A DNA stretch of 64,000 nt. Origin: Methylovorus mays (GTDB lineage: Bacteria > Pseudomonadota > Gammaproteobacteria > Burkholderiales > Methylophilaceae). Shown piece by piece: positions 18,528 through 27,811 of this stretch; within the stretch, counting starts at the first letter, position 1; the number at the start of each line of letters is the position of its first letter. The notes under the pieces were generated by a model, which had not been told where the DNA came from, searched no databases, and worked only from the letters and a program-made list of their open reading frames with translations. The stretch lies in the NCBI RefSeq assembly GCF_020531915.1, contig NZ_JAJAVG010000003.1, forward strand, positions 278,760 to 342,759, given 5' to 3'. The translations under genes and the position numbers were made by a program.

Positions 18528-19334
18528 TTAAGCCTGGACGCGTTTATCCCGCTCAATCAAGGCATAAGCTGAGTGATTGTGAATGGACTCAAAATTCTCG
18601 GATTCCACCACGTATTTCACGATGCGCTTTTCCACATTCAGTTGAGCCGCTACATCGCGCACCATGTCTTCCACAAATTTCGGATTGTCATACGCGTGTT
18701 CGGTGACGTATTTTTCATCTGGACGCTTCAGCAGACCAAACAACTCGGAAGAGGCTTGTGTTTCCACGATGCGGATCAGGTCTTCCACCCAGATGAAGTC
18801 ATTGATCAGCGCGGTGATGGTGACATGCGAACGCTGATTGTGCGCGCCATAGTTTGAAATCTTCTTGGAGCATGGGCACAGGCTGGTGACCGGCACCATG
18901 ACTTTGACCGTGATATCAAATTTGCCCTTGTTGATTTCACCAATGAAAGTGACTTCATAATCCAGCAGGCTTTGCACGCCGGAAATCGGCGCAGCCTTGT
19001 TGATGAAGTATGGGAAGGTCATCTCGACATAGCCGGACTCCGCTTCCAGACGCTCCACCATCGCACGCAGAATGGTCTCGAAGGACTCCACCGAAATCTC
19101 GCGCTCATTCATGTTGAGAATCTCAACAAAACGCGACATGTGGGTGCCCTTGAAGTTGTGTGGCAGATGTACATACATGTCGAACATCGCGACCGTATGC
19201 TGCACACCGCCAGTTTTGTCCTTGACCTTTACCGGATGGCGTATGGATTTGATCCCCACCTTGTCGATGGCGAGATGTCGCGTATCCGGCGTATTCTGGA
19301 CATCTTCAATGGCTGGTGTAACTGGCTGGTTCAT
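18528..19334 (-). CDS. folE2: GTP cyclohydrolase I type IB (FolE2)
   Basis: FolE2 opens the GTP ring to give dihydroneopterin triphosphate, first step of folate and pterin synthesis. The type IB enzyme replaces the zinc-only FolE and can work with other metals. The 268 residues include the metal/substrate segment [23 protein letters not shown], with the CPCSK motif, and a C-terminal [17 protein letters not shown] choose the ATG at 19334 over an upstream TTG at 19346. Its own promoter overlaps the 3' end of dxs. In a methylotroph this gene could support the large demand for tetrahydrofolate or tetrahydromethanopterin precursors; that is inference. Confidence 0.95.
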   Translation of the reverse strand: MNQPVTPAIEDVQNTPDTRHLAIDKVGIKSIRHPVKVKDKTGGVQHTVAMFDMYVHLPHNFKGTHMSRFVEILNMNEREISVESFETILRAMVERLEAESGYVEMTFPYFINKAAPISGVQSLLDYEVTFIGEINKGKFDITVKVMVPVTSLCPCSKKISNYGAHNQRSHVTITALINDFIWVEDLIRIVETQASSELFGLLKRPDEKYVTEHAYDNPKFVEDMVRDVAAQLNVEKRIVKYVVESENFESIHNHSAYALIERDKRVQA

Positions 19335-19376
19335 GGGGTGTTCCAATATCGTAAAGAGAGTGCGGTGTAATAGTTG

Positions 19377-19405
19377 AGTATACTACTAGGTTAATTTTTT
19401 CTCAA
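19377..19405 (-). promoter_or_regulatory. Sigma-70 promoter of folE2
   Basis: On the minus strand TTGAGA (19405-19400) and TATACT (19382-19377) are separated by 17 bases. The -35 box lies within the last codons of dxs. The start point would be near 19370, giving a leader of about 36 bases. Confidence 0.7.
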
Positions 19406-21227
19406 TTGAGGCAATGATGCCTTCCGCATTGAGACCGCATTCTGCCAGCATGGTTTCATGCACGCCATGATCGATAAAGGTATCCGGCAGACCCAGGCCA
19501 AGTGTGGCGATATGCGGATTGATCTGCTGCAATGCTTCCATTACCGCGGCACCTGCCCCACCGAGCAATGTGTTTTCCTCTACCGTCACCAGCAGGCTAT
19601 GGCTGGCGGCGAGTTCTGCAATCAGGGCCACATCCAGCGGCTTGACGAAGCGCATGTTGACCACGGTGGCATCCAGCTTTTCTCCGGCTGCCAGCGCCGG
19701 TGTCAGCATGCTGCCAAAGGCAAGTATGGCAACCTTCTTGCCCTGGCGGCGCACTTCGCCCTTGCCGATGGGCAGGGCTTTCATGGCCTTCTCGATCACG
19801 GCACCTGGGCCGCCACCGCGCGGATAGCGTACGGCGCTGGGACCATCATGCTGATAGGCGGTATACAGCATCTGGCGGCATTCGTTTTCATCCGACGGCG
19901 CCAGGATCAGCATGTTGGGGATGCAGCGCATAAAGCTCAAATCAAAACTGCCGGCATGGGTCGGGCCATCGGCGCCCACCAGGCCAGCGCGATCAATCGC
20001 AAACACGACAGGCAGGTTTTGCAATGCAATGTCGTGAATAAGTTGATCGTAGGCGCGCTGTAAAAATGTCGAGTAAATGGCGACCACTGGCTTCATGCCA
20101 TCGCATGCCATACCCGCGGCAAAGGTGAGGGCGTGTTGCTCGGCAATGCCCACATCAAAAAAGCGCTTGGGGAATTTCTCGGCAAAGGCATTGAGGCCAG
20201 ATCCATCGCACATGGCCGGGGTAATACCGATCAGGCGCTCGTCTTGCTCCGCCATATCGACCAGCCAGTCGCTGAATACCTGGGTGTAGGTTTTTTTGCT
20301 GCTGGTAGCAACAGAGCAGCCATTGCTCGGATCAAATTTCCCCACACCATGGTATTTGCCGGGATTATCCTCGGCAGGCGCATAGCCATGGCCTTTTTGC
20401 GTGACGATGTGGAGGAATTGCGGGCCCTTGAGCTTGCGGATATTTTTCAGCGTGGTGATCAGGGTTTCAATATCGTGGCCGTCAATCGGCCCGATATAGT
20501 TAAAGCCGAACTCTTCAAACAGCGTGCCAGGCGTGACCATGCCTTTGACATGCTCTTCCGCCCGCTTGGCGAACTCCAGCATGGGCGGCACCACGCCTAG
20601 CACCTTTTCGCCCGAGCGGCGCATGGACGCGTAAAAGCGGCCGGAAAGCAGCTTGGCCAGATAGTTGTGCAGGGCGCCCACATTCGGCGAAATTGACATG
20701 TCATTGTCGTTCAGGATCACCAGCAGATTGGCATCCATGGCCCCTGCGTTGTTTAGCGCTTCGAATGCCATGCCCGCCGTCATGGCACCGTCGCCGATGA
20801 TGGCGACCGCGCGGCGCTCTGACCCCTGCTGCTGGGCAGCAATTGCCATACCCAGTGCGGCGGAGATTGAGGTGCTGGAATGCCCGGTGCCAAAGGTATC
20901 GTATGGACTTTCATGGCGACGCGGGAAGCCGGCGATGCCATTCGGCATGCGCAGGTCGGCCATGCCATCGCGGCGTCCGGTCAGAATCTTGTGCGGGTAG
21001 GTCTGGTGACCAACATCCCACACCAGCCGGTCTTCCGGCGTGTTGAATACATAGTGCAGGGCGATGGTCAGCTCAACTACACCAAGGTTGGACGAGAGAT
21101 GGCCGCCTGTGCGCGCCACGCTATCAATCACAAACGTGCGCAGTTCCTGGGCCAGCTCGGGAAGCTGCTTGCGATCAAGTAATCGTAGCTGTTCCGGCGA
21201 ATGGATAGTGTCGAGTAATGGATACAT
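19386..21227 (-). CDS. dxs: 1-deoxy-D-xylulose-5-phosphate synthase
   Basis: Dxs condenses pyruvate and glyceraldehyde-3-phosphate to start the MEP isoprenoid pathway. The 613-residue sequence shows the thiamine diphosphate motif [18 protein letters not shown], the early histidine in [16 protein letters not shown], and the transketolase pyrimidine-domain segment [19 protein letters not shown]. Length and order are normal. It is last in xseB-ispA-dxs; its start codon follows the ispA stop by one base. Downstream, its 3' end doubles as the folE2 promoter. Confidence 0.97.
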   Translation of the reverse strand: MYPLLDTIHSPEQLRLLDRKQLPELAQELRTFVIDSVARTGGHLSSNLGVVELTIALHYVFNTPEDRLVWDVGHQTYPHKILTGRRDGMADLRMPNGIAGFPRRHESPYDTFGTGHSSTSISAALGMAIAAQQQGSERRAVAIIGDGAMTAGMAFEALNNAGAMDANLLVILNDNDMSISPNVGALHNYLAKLLSGRFYASMRRSGEKVLGVVPPMLEFAKRAEEHVKGMVTPGTLFEEFGFNYIGPIDGHDIETLITTLKNIRKLKGPQFLHIVTQKGHGYAPAEDNPGKYHGVGKFDPSNGCSVATSSKKTYTQVFSDWLVDMAEQDERLIGITPAMCDGSGLNAFAEKFPKRFFDVGIAEQHALTFAAGMACDGMKPVVAIYSTFLQRAYDQLIHDIALQNLPVVFAIDRAGLVGADGPTHAGSFDLSFMRCIPNMLILAPSDENECRQMLYTAYQHDGPSAVRYPRGGGPGAVIEKAMKALPIGKGEVRRQGKKVAILAFGSMLTPALAAGEKLDATVVNMRFVKPLDVALIAELAASHSLLVTVEENTLLGGAGAAVMEALQQINPHIATLGLGLPDTFIDHGVHETMLAECGLNAEGIIASIEKKLT

Positions 21228-21228
21228 A

Positions 21229-22116
21229 TCAGAAGCTGCGTTGCGTAATGAATTTGGCTAGTTGCTGCAGGCGCCGGGCAGAGTCCCCGTAAGCGGCCAA
21301 TGGCGCCAGGGCTTCGTCGTAAAGCTCTTGCGCCAGCTGCTTTGCCCGCTCCAGCCCGAGGATGGTGACGTAGGTCGGCTTGTTGCTGTCCGCGTCCTTG
21401 CCCGCGGTTTTGCCGAGCGTGGTGGTGTCGGCTTCGCTATCGAGAATGTCGTCCACTACCTGGAATGCGAGACCAATCGCCTGGGCGTAGTGGTCGACGG
21501 CTTTAATGCGATCAGGATCAACCGTATCAGCGCTCTCGGCGCCCAGCAGGGCGGCAGCGCGGATCAGCGCCCCGGTTTTGTGGATATGCATCTGCTCCAG
21601 TTCGGTCTGTGTCAGGTCGAGACCTACGCTGGCAAGATCAATCGCCTGCCCACCGGCCATACCGCGCGAACCGCTCGCCACTGCCAGAATGTGCACCATA
21701 TGCAATTGGCGTGCAGCATCAGGGAGCAGGCCAGGCTCCGCCAGCACCTTGAAGGCCAGTGTTTGCAGGGCATCACCGACCAGGAGTGCGGTAGCGTCGT
21801 CGTATTGTTTATGACAGGAGGGTTTGCCGCGTCGCAGGTCGTCGTCGTCCATGCAGGGCATGTCGTCATGCACCAGCGAATAGGCGTGGATCAGCTCTAC
21901 TGCAGCTGCAGCCTGTTCGACGGCCGTGATCGGCGCCTGGCAAAATTCCCCCGCTGCGTGGGCGAGCAGGGCGCGAACTCGCTTGCCGCCACCCAGCACG
22001 GCATAGCGCATCGCCCCATGCAGGCGCGATGGTATGATATTTGCAGCAGGGAGTATGTCGTCCAGCACCCGCTCCATGCGGGTCTGGATATCAAGCGACC
22101 ATGCGTTGAAATCCAT
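21229..22116 (-). CDS. ispA: Farnesyl diphosphate synthase (short-chain prenyltransferase)
   Basis: IspA joins isopentenyl and dimethylallyl diphosphates to geranyl and farnesyl diphosphate. The 295 residues carry the first aspartate-rich motif [14 protein letters not shown], the second one DDILD followed by [18 protein letters not shown], and the usual GGKRVRALL near the N-terminus. Its ATG overlaps the xseB stop (TAATG), and dxs follows one base after its own stop. This xseB-ispA-dxs order is a widespread proteobacterial operon. Confidence 0.95.
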   Translation of the reverse strand: MDFNAWSLDIQTRMERVLDDILPAANIIPSRLHGAMRYAVLGGGKRVRALLAHAAGEFCQAPITAVEQAAAAVELIHAYSLVHDDMPCMDDDDLRRGKPSCHKQYDDATALLVGDALQTLAFKVLAEPGLLPDAARQLHMVHILAVASGSRGMAGGQAIDLASVGLDLTQTELEQMHIHKTGALIRAAALLGAESADTVDPDRIKAVDHYAQAIGLAFQVVDDILDSEADTTTLGKTAGKDADSNKPTYVTILGLERAKQLAQELYDEALAPLAAYGDSARRLQQLAKFITQRSF

Positions 22117-22349
22117 TATTGTTGATCGCTAAAAGGTTTGAGTTGGTGGGTGTCGTTCAATATCTGCACTTGTTGATCGACATCGGCCAAGGTCTGCTGG
22201 CAGAATTTCAGCAACTCGGCGCCACGTTTGTAAGCGGCCAGGGATAGCTCCAGCGGCAGCTGGTTGGTCTCCATCTGCTGTACGAGTGCTTCGAGTTCGC
22301 TCACGGCACTTTCATAAGTGAGTGGAGCTTCGGCAATTTTTTTGCTCAT
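22116..22349 (-). CDS. xseB: Exodeoxyribonuclease VII small subunit
   Basis: XseB is the small helical subunit that binds XseA to form the single-strand-specific exonuclease VII. The 77 residues include the family signature YESAVSELEALVQQMETNQL, then LELSLAAYKRGAELLKFCQQ. It is the first gene of xseB-ispA-dxs and overlaps ispA by one base. A good promoter lies about 80 bases upstream. The xseA gene for the large subunit is not in the window, as is common. Confidence 0.93.
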   Translation of the reverse strand: MSKKIAEAPLTYESAVSELEALVQQMETNQLPLELSLAAYKRGAELLKFCQQTLADVDQQVQILNDTHQLKPFSDQQ

Positions 22350-22426
22350 GACATTGATTGTTCTGGGGCGTGCATCTGTAAAATGAAAGGCCGCGAGGCG
22401 ATAACGAGTATGCGTTTCTAGCCTGA

Positions 22427-22456
22427 ATTATATAGTTTACGCTATATCTTTGTCAG
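22427..22456 (-). promoter_or_regulatory. Sigma-70 promoter of the xseB-ispA-dxs operon
   Basis: The minus strand has CTGACA (22456-22451) and a perfect TATAAT (22432-22427) with an 18-base spacer. Transcription would start near 22420, about 70 bases before xseB. Confidence 0.7.
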
Positions 22457-22516
22457 GGCTAAATGCAAGGCCGGGAATAACAATACAACAGGGAGCAGCG
22501 CAGGCTGCATATAACG

Positions 22517-23920
22517 ATGATGAAGAATGCTACCTCGCTGGACGAAGAGTGGCTGGTTCGCCTGGAGTCAGCCAACCAGGCGTTATCCAAAGCCATGCCG
22601 CTCGGTGATCTTGAAGCGGTGATCTATCTGCAGCAATCCTGCCGGCCGGATTTGCTGGCACTGACCCGCTACTTTGCCACGACGCCCAAACTGGATGTCG
22701 TGCTGGAAAACCGGATTATTCGAACTGTCGGCGAGCATTTGCAGCAATCCCGCGTGGCATGTACCAACCTCATCAAGGCCTTGATGGCTCGCCAGAGCAA
22801 ACAGCAGCTCATGCAATTGCTGCTGGAAAAATTAGAGGTCATGGCGCTGATCGCCAAATGGTGTTATCTGCGCTATCAGCCTATTCCCGAGCGGTATTGG
22901 CTGGAATTGCATGCGGATTACCTGCTGGCCGAACGCTTGCGGCTGGATATCCCGGCTTTCCAGTCAGGTTATGTACATATTCTGATGCTGGACAGCATCA
23001 ATCTGAGCAGCATGCAGAAAGCGGAAATCGAAGCGCTGGATCGCTGGGTATCGGAGTGGAGCGTGCAAGTGGCGGTGACGGCGCATTGCGACGATCGGCC
23101 GCATGCGATGTTTGTCGACCTGGGGCAGGATGTCGGTGCTCGCCGTCTGCGCAACTTTACCCCGACTGAAAATTTTCGCTGCTGGGTGATCGAGATGATC
23201 CTGCGCGATCTGGAGCAGATGCGCGAGCAGCTCTCCGCAGGTGCCACCAGCCTGGCTGTGTTGCCGGGCGCTACGCCTGCCCGCGCTGCGCAGATCATCG
23301 ATCTTCTTATCATGGCCTGGTCCGACCTGCGCGAGCAGCGCAGACGTGTGGAGCGGGCCGCTGTTTCCAAGCTGGCGCAAGCGGTCAACGGCCTGTTTGC
23401 CGTATGCCAGCAAATCAGGAACGAAGCCTACCGCCCCACCTTTCTGCATCAGGATGATTTTCAGCCCCTGCCCAATTCATGGGAAGTGCAGAACGAGAGC
23501 GTGTTTGGCCTGGGCGCCGTCGTGAATGCGGACCTGAATCTGTGGGTCAAGCCCGGGGCGCTGCTATCCCTGCAGTTCGCGCTCAATCCGGATATGGAAG
23601 TGCTGGCCGTGGTGCGTAGTCTGCAGCAGCGGCCGGGGCGCGAGCTTTATGTGGGCCTGGAAGTGATTTCCTATACGCCCGCCTACGTGCAGTTGACGGC
23701 AGAAGACCAGCCAGCGGAAGAGGAAGCCATCCCCGGCCTTTATCTGGGGCGTGATGATGACAGAAACTGGCCACCGAGTTTGCTACTCCCCATGCCGCCG
23801 CAAGCCGGTGTCGGCGAACTGGTGATGCATCTGGAGCATTCCGATTACCGCGCTACGCTGGGGGATGTACTGGAACAGCAGGCCGATTGGGTGCGGATAG
23901 CGGTCATGGTGCGCGACTAA
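22517..23920 (+). CDS. Uncharacterised protein with a PilZ-like C-terminal domain
   Basis: I do not recognise this 467-residue protein as a named family. The first 310 residues look mostly alpha-helical, with no signal peptide and no membrane helix, so it is probably cytoplasmic. From about residue 320 the chain turns beta-rich. The stretch N326-E-S328-V-F-G331 fits the (D/N)xSxxG half of the PilZ cyclic-di-GMP motif and is followed by a PilZ-like pattern (KPGALLSLQFAL, then VLAVVRSLQQ, then LYVGLEVI). The preceding RxxxR half is not convincing; the nearest arginines are in RNEAYR. The gene stands alone, divergent from xseB and convergent with an esterase. A c-di-GMP-responsive role is a hypothesis. 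Confidence 0.6.
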   Translation: MMKNATSLDEEWLVRLESANQALSKAMPLGDLEAVIYLQQSCRPDLLALTRYFATTPKLDVVLENRIIRTVGEHLQQSRVACTNLIKALMARQSKQQLMQLLLEKLEVMALIAKWCYLRYQPIPERYWLELHADYLLAERLRLDIPAFQSGYVHILMLDSINLSSMQKAEIEALDRWVSEWSVQVAVTAHCDDRPHAMFVDLGQDVGARRLRNFTPTENFRCWVIEMILRDLEQMREQLSAGATSLAVLPGATPARAAQIIDLLIMAWSDLREQRRRVERAAVSKLAQAVNGLFAVCQQIRNEAYRPTFLHQDDFQPLPNSWEVQNESVFGLGAVVNADLNLWVKPGALLSLQFALNPDMEVLAVVRSLQQRPGRELYVGLEVISYTPAYVQLTAEDQPAEEEAIPGLYLGRDDDRNWPPSLLLPMPPQAGVGELVMHLEHSDYRATLGDVLEQQADWVRIAVMVRD

Positions 23921-23971
23921 ACACCCTGCGGCCCGGCATGCTCGCGATAGCTGGCCGTAAAGCGATGAGCC

Positions 23972-24622
23972 CTATTTGAGTACGCGCTGCAAAAACTGGC
24001 GGATATCGTCAATTTCTTCGGCGCATACGCTGTGTGGCATGTCGTAGGTGTGCCACTCCAGCGCATAGCCATTCTCTCGCAATACATCCCGCGAGATGGC
24101 GGCCGTGGCAGGCAGAATCACGCTATCGTCCATGCCGTGCGCCATGAAAATGGGCGTCATCTGGTTAGCGGCGTGTTTTTCAGTCGCCAATGCCTGCTTG
24201 ATCGGTAAATAAGTCGAGAGCGCGAGCACGCCTGCCAATCGATCCGCGTAGCGCAATGCTGTTTGCAGCGCCATGGCGCCCCCTTGCGAAAAGCCTGCCA
24301 GCACAATGCGTTCAGCCGGGATGCCACGCGTGATTTCCGCCTGAATAAGCATTTCGATCTCGGTTTGCATGGCGCGTATGCCCGCTTCATCCTGCTGGCT
24401 ATCCAGCCCCAGACCAAAAATATCGTACCAGCCGCGCATGGGGTAGCCATTGTTGAGACTGATAGGCCGTACCGGCGCATGCGGAAAAATATAGCGCACC
24501 TGCGGCAAGCCCAGTTCCTCGGCAATCGGCACAAAATCATGGCCATCTGCGCCCAGGCCATGCAGCCAGATAATGCTGGCCGTCGCCAGTCCTTGAGGTT
24601 CCAGGGTGATTTTTTCGAGCAT
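23972..24622 (-). CDS. Carboxylesterase / phospholipase-family alpha/beta hydrolase
   Basis: This 216-residue cytoplasmic serine hydrolase belongs to the carboxylesterase 2 (lysophospholipase/thioesterase-like) family. The oxyanion segment is WLHGLGADGHDFVPI, the nucleophile elbow GFSQGG places serine at 112, and the triad is completed by an aspartate in AHGMDDSVI (165/166) and H197 in DMPHSVC. There is no signal peptide. Pseudomonas homologues hydrolyse short-chain esters; the natural substrate is not predictable. The gene converges with the PilZ-like gene with no obvious terminator between them. Confidence 0.9.
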   Translation of the reverse strand: MLEKITLEPQGLATASIIWLHGLGADGHDFVPIAEELGLPQVRYIFPHAPVRPISLNNGYPMRGWYDIFGLGLDSQQDEAGIRAMQTEIEMLIQAEITRGIPAERIVLAGFSQGGAMALQTALRYADRLAGVLALSTYLPIKQALATEKHAANQMTPIFMAHGMDDSVILPATAAISRDVLRENGYALEWHTYDMPHSVCAEEIDDIRQFLQRVLK

Positions 24623-24770
24623 GTATGGTTATCCAGATAATGTTGTTGGCCGGGCGCTGCTAGGCTGGGCGGGGAATACGCGCTACCATCGTGCCATGCC
24701 CGTCTGTCCGGCAGCGGGCAAGCACCTATCATAACAAAAGACGGAAGCGGGGCTATATGGAGCGAGCGCC

Positions 24771-25535
24771 ATGCAGGTAAAAGTATTGGGATGTAGCGGC
24801 GGCATAGGCGGTAATCTGCGCACCACCTCATTGCTGGTGGACGACGATATCCTGATTGACGCAGGCACCGGGGTGGGCGATCTCAGTATTGAGCAGATGG
24901 CGAAAATAGATCATGTCTTCCTCACCCATTCGCATCTGGATCATATTGCCTGTTTGCCGCTGATGCTGGATACGGTGGCTGGTCTGCGCCAAACGCCAGT
25001 GACTATACATGCATTGCCCGAGACCTTGCATGCGCTTAAAACCCACATCTTCAACTGGATCATCTGGCCTGATTTCAGCGTAGTACCCAGCGAAACAAGC
25101 CCCTTGATGCGCTATGCCGAAGTTGGGGTGGGTCAAGCCATCGCGCTAGGCATGCGCAGCATTACCCCCTTACCCGCCAATCACACGGTTCCTGCGGTTG
25201 GCTACTGGCTGGATAGCGGGGCAAGCAGCATGGTATTTACGGGCGACACGACCACGTGTGATGCCTTGTGGGAACAAGTGAATCGGATTGAAAACCTGAA
25301 ATATGTGCTGATTGAAACGGCATTTGGCAATGATGAGATGGTGCTGGCAAAAACATCCAAGCACCTGTGCCCGTCATTATTGTTTCAGGAGTTGAGTAAG
25401 CTGCAGCGATCAGCCCATATTTACATCACCCATCTGAAGCCGGGCGAGGGAGGAGAGATCATGTATCAGATTGAGCAAAGCTCCGAACATGCAGCCTTGA
25501 GAGGGTTGCAGAACATGCAGTTGTTCAGGCTATAA
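24771..25535 (+). CDS. MBL-fold metallohydrolase resembling class II cyclic-nucleotide phosphodiesterase
   Basis: This is a metallo-beta-lactamase fold of 254 residues. The metal motif is H53-S-H55-L-D57-H58, further ligands appear in LPANHTVPAVGYW and VFTGDTTTCDALW, and the last histidine is in IYITHLKPGE. The pattern and length resemble the yeast PDE1/CpdP class II cAMP phosphodiesterases and related RNase Z-like enzymes. The substrate is therefore likely a phosphodiester, with cAMP a candidate. It lies alone and ends at a strong terminator facing the pilin gene. No signal peptide is visible. Confidence 0.8.
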   Translation: MQVKVLGCSGGIGGNLRTTSLLVDDDILIDAGTGVGDLSIEQMAKIDHVFLTHSHLDHIACLPLMLDTVAGLRQTPVTIHALPETLHALKTHIFNWIIWPDFSVVPSETSPLMRYAEVGVGQAIALGMRSITPLPANHTVPAVGYWLDSGASSMVFTGDTTTCDALWEQVNRIENLKYVLIETAFGNDEMVLAKTSKHLCPSLLFQELSKLQRSAHIYITHLKPGEGGEIMYQIEQSSEHAALRGLQNMQLFRL

Positions 25536-25542
25536 ATTGAAA

Positions 25543-25574
25543 AAATAAAAGCCCTTCAAGAAGGGCTTTTATTT
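25543..25574. terminator. Bidirectional terminator between the MBL hydrolase and the pilin
   Basis: GCCCTT-CAAG-AAGGGC (25551-25566) is extended by A-rich and T-rich arms (AAATAAAA and TTTTATTT), giving a terminator in both directions. Confidence 0.92.
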
Positions 25575-25588
25575 GAACTAAATAGTTG

Positions 25589-26005
25589 TTAACTATTGCG
25601 GCATTCTGCTGGAACAAAGTTGAAGCTGCCGGCAGCTGTTGAACATCTCCAAGCCACTGGTGAGTCAGCAGTCGCAATTGAAGGAGTGAGTGTCAGAGCC
25701 ACGTTGCGTGCATTTGCGTTCATGGTAACCACCAATACCCCTGCTGTGCATGTGAGGCTGGCTACATTACCAGCCACATTCGTGTTGATACCTCTGCATG
25801 CGTTAGCATCAATCTGCCCGCCAGCATTTGCAATATTTTCACCTACAGTAAGCTTTTGTGCGGAGGCCAGACCTAAGCCTTCAGTTACGCGTGCGCGAAC
25901 CGTGTAGTCTTGATAAGCAGGCAACGCCACCGCTGCCAAAATACCAATGATCGCGACCACGATCATCAGTTCGATTAAGGTAAAACCTTGCTGTACGTTT
26001 TTCAT
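25589..26005 (-). CDS. Type IV major-pilin-like protein
   Basis: This 138-residue type IVa pilin has a six-residue leader ending in G7, cleaved before F8, then the hallmark [27 protein letters not shown] with glutamate at mature position 5. The C-terminal half has four cysteines, C70, C86, C121 and C135; C121-C135 would close the usual C-terminal disulfide loop and C70-C86 a second one. It is the best candidate here for the major subunit PilA, though a minor pilin cannot be excluded. The gene is monocistronic between two terminators and far from pilB-pilC and pilT-pilU. Prepilin peptidase must come from elsewhere. Confidence 0.9.
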   Translation of the reverse strand: MKNVQQGFTLIELMIVVAIIGILAAVALPAYQDYTVRARVTEGLGLASAQKLTVGENIANAGGQIDANACRGINTNVAGNVASLTCTAGVLVVTMNANARNVALTLTPSIATADSPVAWRCSTAAGSFNFVPAECRNS

Positions 26006-26130
26006 GTCATCACCTTTTCAGTCAATTTTGGAAAGTCTCTAGCAGTTCGCTGCCAGGGGTGTTGCGTCGATAAGTGGGGTGTTTGTTGATCACTTCGCCT
26101 ATCAGATGAGTCAAGCATAACGCAGGCAAA

Positions 26131-26160
26131 AAAAAAGCGGATGGTGAGATCCGCTTTTTT
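26131..26160 (-). terminator. Terminator after the MxaD-like gene
   Basis: The stem AAAAAAGCGGAT/ATCCGCTTTTTT with loop GGTGAG lies just downstream of the leftward MxaD-like gene and upstream of the pilin gene, separating the two transcripts. Confidence 0.9.
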
Positions 26161-26201
26161 GATTTTCAGTGACAAAAAATGTCACCGATGGACGAAGGAC
26201 A

Positions 26202-26723
26202 TTATTTGCCTTCAGCCACTTTCTTCAGGTTGGCGAGGCCAGCATCGTACACACCGGTCACAGCGTTGATGGCGGATTCGTCATCCTGGCCTGGTGGGAT
26301 AGGTGGGTTCAGCTTGTATACGCGGTAAAAGCGGCCTACCCAGGTCACGGTGCTTTCGCCAGCGCCAGGACCTGCCTTGACGGTGATGAAGGAGTTGTAA
26401 TCAGAAACGGGCAATACGCCTTCCTCGATTTCATACTTCAGCTTCATGTCGGTGTCGTCAATGCTGCGCAGTTTTTCGTAGATGGTGCCGCCGCCCTTGA
26501 GGGTCAGCAGGCGATAGGTGTCACCATCCTTGGTTTCGAGCTTGGTGCTGGCAACGGCGGGGTGCCATTTTTGCATGTTGCCGAAGTCCTTGACCAGCGC
26601 CCAGACCTTGGCTGGGTCCGCCTTGATGGTGACGGTTTTTTCAACTTTTTGTGGCGATGGGCCGTGAGCAGCGGCTGTCAGTGGCATGACGGCCAGAGCG
26701 ATAAGGGCGAGTAGTTTTTTCAT
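26202..26723 (-). CDS. Exported SRPBCC-family protein, MxaD-like
   Basis: The preferred ATG at 26723 (GGAG site upstream) gives 173 residues starting with a signal peptide, MKKLLALIALAVMPLTAAA. The mature part is a START/polyketide-cyclase-like (SRPBCC) domain: VTIKADPAKVWALVKDFGNMQKWHPAV, then LTLKGGGTIYEKLRSID and a C-terminal helix. This architecture matches MxaD of methylotrophs, a periplasmic protein that helps methanol dehydrogenase pass electrons to cytochrome cL. Other exported SRPBCC proteins exist, so the link to methanol oxidation is inference. The YVTN propeller gene lies 62 bases upstream on the same strand and shares its promoter. Confidence 0.75.
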   Translation of the reverse strand: MKKLLALIALAVMPLTAAAHGPSPQKVEKTVTIKADPAKVWALVKDFGNMQKWHPAVASTKLETKDGDTYRLLTLKGGGTIYEKLRSIDDTDMKLKYEIEEGVLPVSDYNSFITVKAGPGAGESTVTWVGRFYRVYKLNPPIPPGQDDESAINAVTGVYDAGLANLKKVAEGK

Positions 26724-26785
26724 GCGATTTTTCTCCGTTGATAAAAGTCTTGTTGCTAAATCCGAATCCGGGGCTGGATTCATTC

Positions 26786-27742
26786 TCAGTGCGCCGTCTC
26801 CTGAATAAACTGGCCAAATGCCCGACTTTGCTTGTCCGTGGCAATGGTCTGGACCAGTTTATTGTTGCTGGCGTCGATCACTGAAACCGTGTTGTCGAAC
26901 CAGTTGGCAACATATACCCGCTGGTTCACATGATCAAAACTGATGCCTTCGGGGTAGCCGCCCACGGGCACGATGCTGATGACTTTTTGCTGGGGCACAT
27001 CAATGACCGATACATTGTCGCTTTGTGTGTTAGTGACGTAGGCGCGGCTGCCATCCGTGCTGACTGTGACGCAGTAGGGATGTTCCCCCACCTTGATGGT
27101 GCTGACCTTGAGCGTTTGCGTATCAATCATGGAGACGTTGTTGCTGTAGACATTGACGGCATAAAGCTGCTTGCCGTCCCGGCTCAGGCCCAGACCAAAG
27201 GGATGCTCGCCGACGGCAATGCGCTTGACGATCTGCATGCTGGCGGTATCAATGATGGCCACATCATTGCTATCGCGATTGGCGACATAAAGCTGCTTGC
27301 CGTCAGGGCTGGCGATGATGCCTGCTGGCGCCTTGCCCACGCTGACCACGCGTTGCTGTGTCAGATCAGCGGTATCCAGGGCCAGTACCTTGTCTTCAAA
27401 CCAGTCGGCGACATACAGCGTTTTGCTGTCCGGCGACAGGGCTATGCCAACCGGGGATCCATGCAATGGGAGCTCTTGCAGGACTTTGTAGTGCTGACTG
27501 TCAATTACGCTAATGGACTGGCCGTCGACATTGCTGATATAGGTGCGGCCCAGGGCGGCAGAAGTCGCGACACCCACGGGCGCCTTGCCTACTTCCATGC
27601 TGGCAATGACCTGATTTGACGCAAGATCAATCACTGAAACGGTGTTATTCCCCTGATTGCTGATGTAGGCAAAGCTGCCACCCTGGCATGGCAGTGCGAT
27701 GCAGGCGGAGAATGCGGCAAGGATGATAAGCAACGGTTTCAA
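26786..27742 (-). CDS. Exported YVTN-family beta-propeller protein
   Basis: After a signal peptide (KPLLIILAAFSACIALPCQG) the 318-residue protein is one series of about seven 40-residue repeats. Each carries a strand such as VYVANWFDNTVSVID or LYVANRDSNDVAIID, plus a SPDGKQLY-type turn. Seven blades suggest a closed periplasmic propeller. YVTN proteins often lie beside quinoprotein dehydrogenases and their helpers, but their role is undefined. The start is a TTG without a clear ribosome site, and no better in-frame start exists upstream of the signal peptide. It is followed by the MxaD-like gene in an apparent two-gene operon. Confidence 0.85.
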   Translation of the reverse strand: MKPLLIILAAFSACIALPCQGGSFAYISNQGNNTVSVIDLASNQVIASMEVGKAPVGVATSAALGRTYISNVDGQSISVIDSQHYKVLQELPLHGSPVGIALSPDSKTLYVADWFEDKVLALDTADLTQQRVVSVGKAPAGIIASPDGKQLYVANRDSNDVAIIDTASMQIVKRIAVGEHPFGLGLSRDGKQLYAVNVYSNNVSMIDTQTLKVSTIKVGEHPYCVTVSTDGSRAYVTNTQSDNVSVIDVPQQKVISIVPVGGYPEGISFDHVNQRVYVANWFDNTVSVIDASNNKLVQTIATDKQSRAFGQFIQETAH

Positions 27743-27811
27743 TGGAAAGCGGATCTGCGGATGGTTGCGATGTGAATCAAACGCTTGAAAAGCCGATATG
27801 GTTGACTACGC

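Noticed and set aside
26006..26130. Sigma-54-like promoter for the pilin gene
   Set aside because: On the minus strand TGGCAGCGAACTGC resembles TGGCAC-N5-TTGC, but the GG and GC elements are one base too close, a spacing sigma-54 does not tolerate.
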